From JAXHLG01 sp964505305 (GTDB taxonomy: Bacteria; Patescibacteriota; Minisyncoccia; Moranbacterales; DUUL01): a DNA stretch of 22,904 bases. The notes beneath the pieces were generated by a model. The model saw only the letters and a list, made by a program, of their open reading frames with translations, was not told where the DNA came from and ran no database searches. Shown here one piece after another: positions 22,871 through 22,904 of the stretch. The number at the start of each line of letters is the position of its first letter. Position 1 is the first letter of the stretch. The DNA lies in the NCBI GenBank assembly GCA_964505305.1, contig CAZDHE010000015.1, positions 1-22,904 of the forward strand. Reading direction: 5' to 3'. A program made the translations under genes and the position numbers.

Positions 22871-22904
22871 GCTATAACAATTTGTCAAGTCTTTGGTTCA
22901 AACA
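22849..22904. repeat. Right terminal inverted repeat
   Basis: This is the reverse complement of 13-69, exact for the outer 51 bases and with a one-base gap further in. Its inner end merges with the last unit of the polypyrimidine array. It ends at the final base of the window. Confidence 0.95.

Overview
The window (22,904 bases, AT-rich, dense short-spaced genes, nearly all on the minus strand) looks like a chromosomal piece from a Candidate Phyla Radiation (Patescibacteria) bacterium, most likely a Parcubacteria-type lineage. This is an inference from the gene repertoire: a Trm11-like RNA methyltransferase, a short Mur-ligase-like protein next to FtsQ, VanZ and DUF192 membrane-envelope genes, a stand-alone 23S-rRNA-IVP-type four-helix-bundle gene, a Cys-rich anchored protein, and composite intergenic repeats. 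TGA ends several genes (DUF192, the Mur-ligase-like gene), so the code is the ordinary bacterial one and not the TGA=Gly code of Gracilibacteria/Absconditabacteria. No rRNA, tRNA, CRISPR, transposase or phage gene was seen.

Layout. 1-378: left terminal inverted repeat, then four short palindromes and a bidirectional terminator. 379-2107: groES (with a near-consensus promoter), a composite of short tandem repeats, and a THUMP/Trm11-like methyltransferase. 2126-3837: an unrecognised trio of genes, two on plus and one on minus converging on a strong shared terminator. 4110-9202: an efflux locus (membrane-fusion adaptor, then RND permease) interrupted by a four-helix-bundle gene that sits between inverted arrays of an AAAGCMCAAA decamer. 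9388-11447: a small-ORF, VanZ, WecA/MraY-like transferase and DUF192 cluster. 11549-14304: SecD, a small membrane protein and an HAD phosphatase. 14450-15907: a GT-C glycosyltransferase. 16265-17967: a truncated Mur-ligase-like gene overlapping ftsQ. 18067-22031: a Cys-rich anchored protein, glmS and a class I aminotransferase. 22205-22576: a ribosome hibernation factor on plus. 22577-22904: a polypyrimidine tandem array that runs into the right copy of the terminal inverted repeat.

How the genes fit together. Much of the window serves the cell envelope: GlmS makes glucosamine-6-phosphate for UDP-GlcNAc, the WecA/MraY-like enzyme and the GT-C enzyme act on lipid-linked sugars, FtsQ and the Mur-ligase-like protein belong to division and wall synthesis, SecD assists protein export, and the MFP/RND pair is an efflux pump. 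GroES and HPF are housekeeping stress and translation factors.

The best candidate for something new is SecD. Between its two periplasmic halves it carries a parvulin-type prolyl isomerase whose first strand (ASHIL) has moved to the end, after the last strand (FGFHII). That arrangement reads as a circularly permuted parvulin embedded in the translocase. Other points worth a second look are the inverted repeats at both window ends, the four-helix-bundle cassette splitting the efflux operon, the WecA-like protein lacking the Asp of the usual MGDxGS motif, the half-length Mur ligase with an altered P-loop, and the unrecognised trio at 2.2-3.8 kb.
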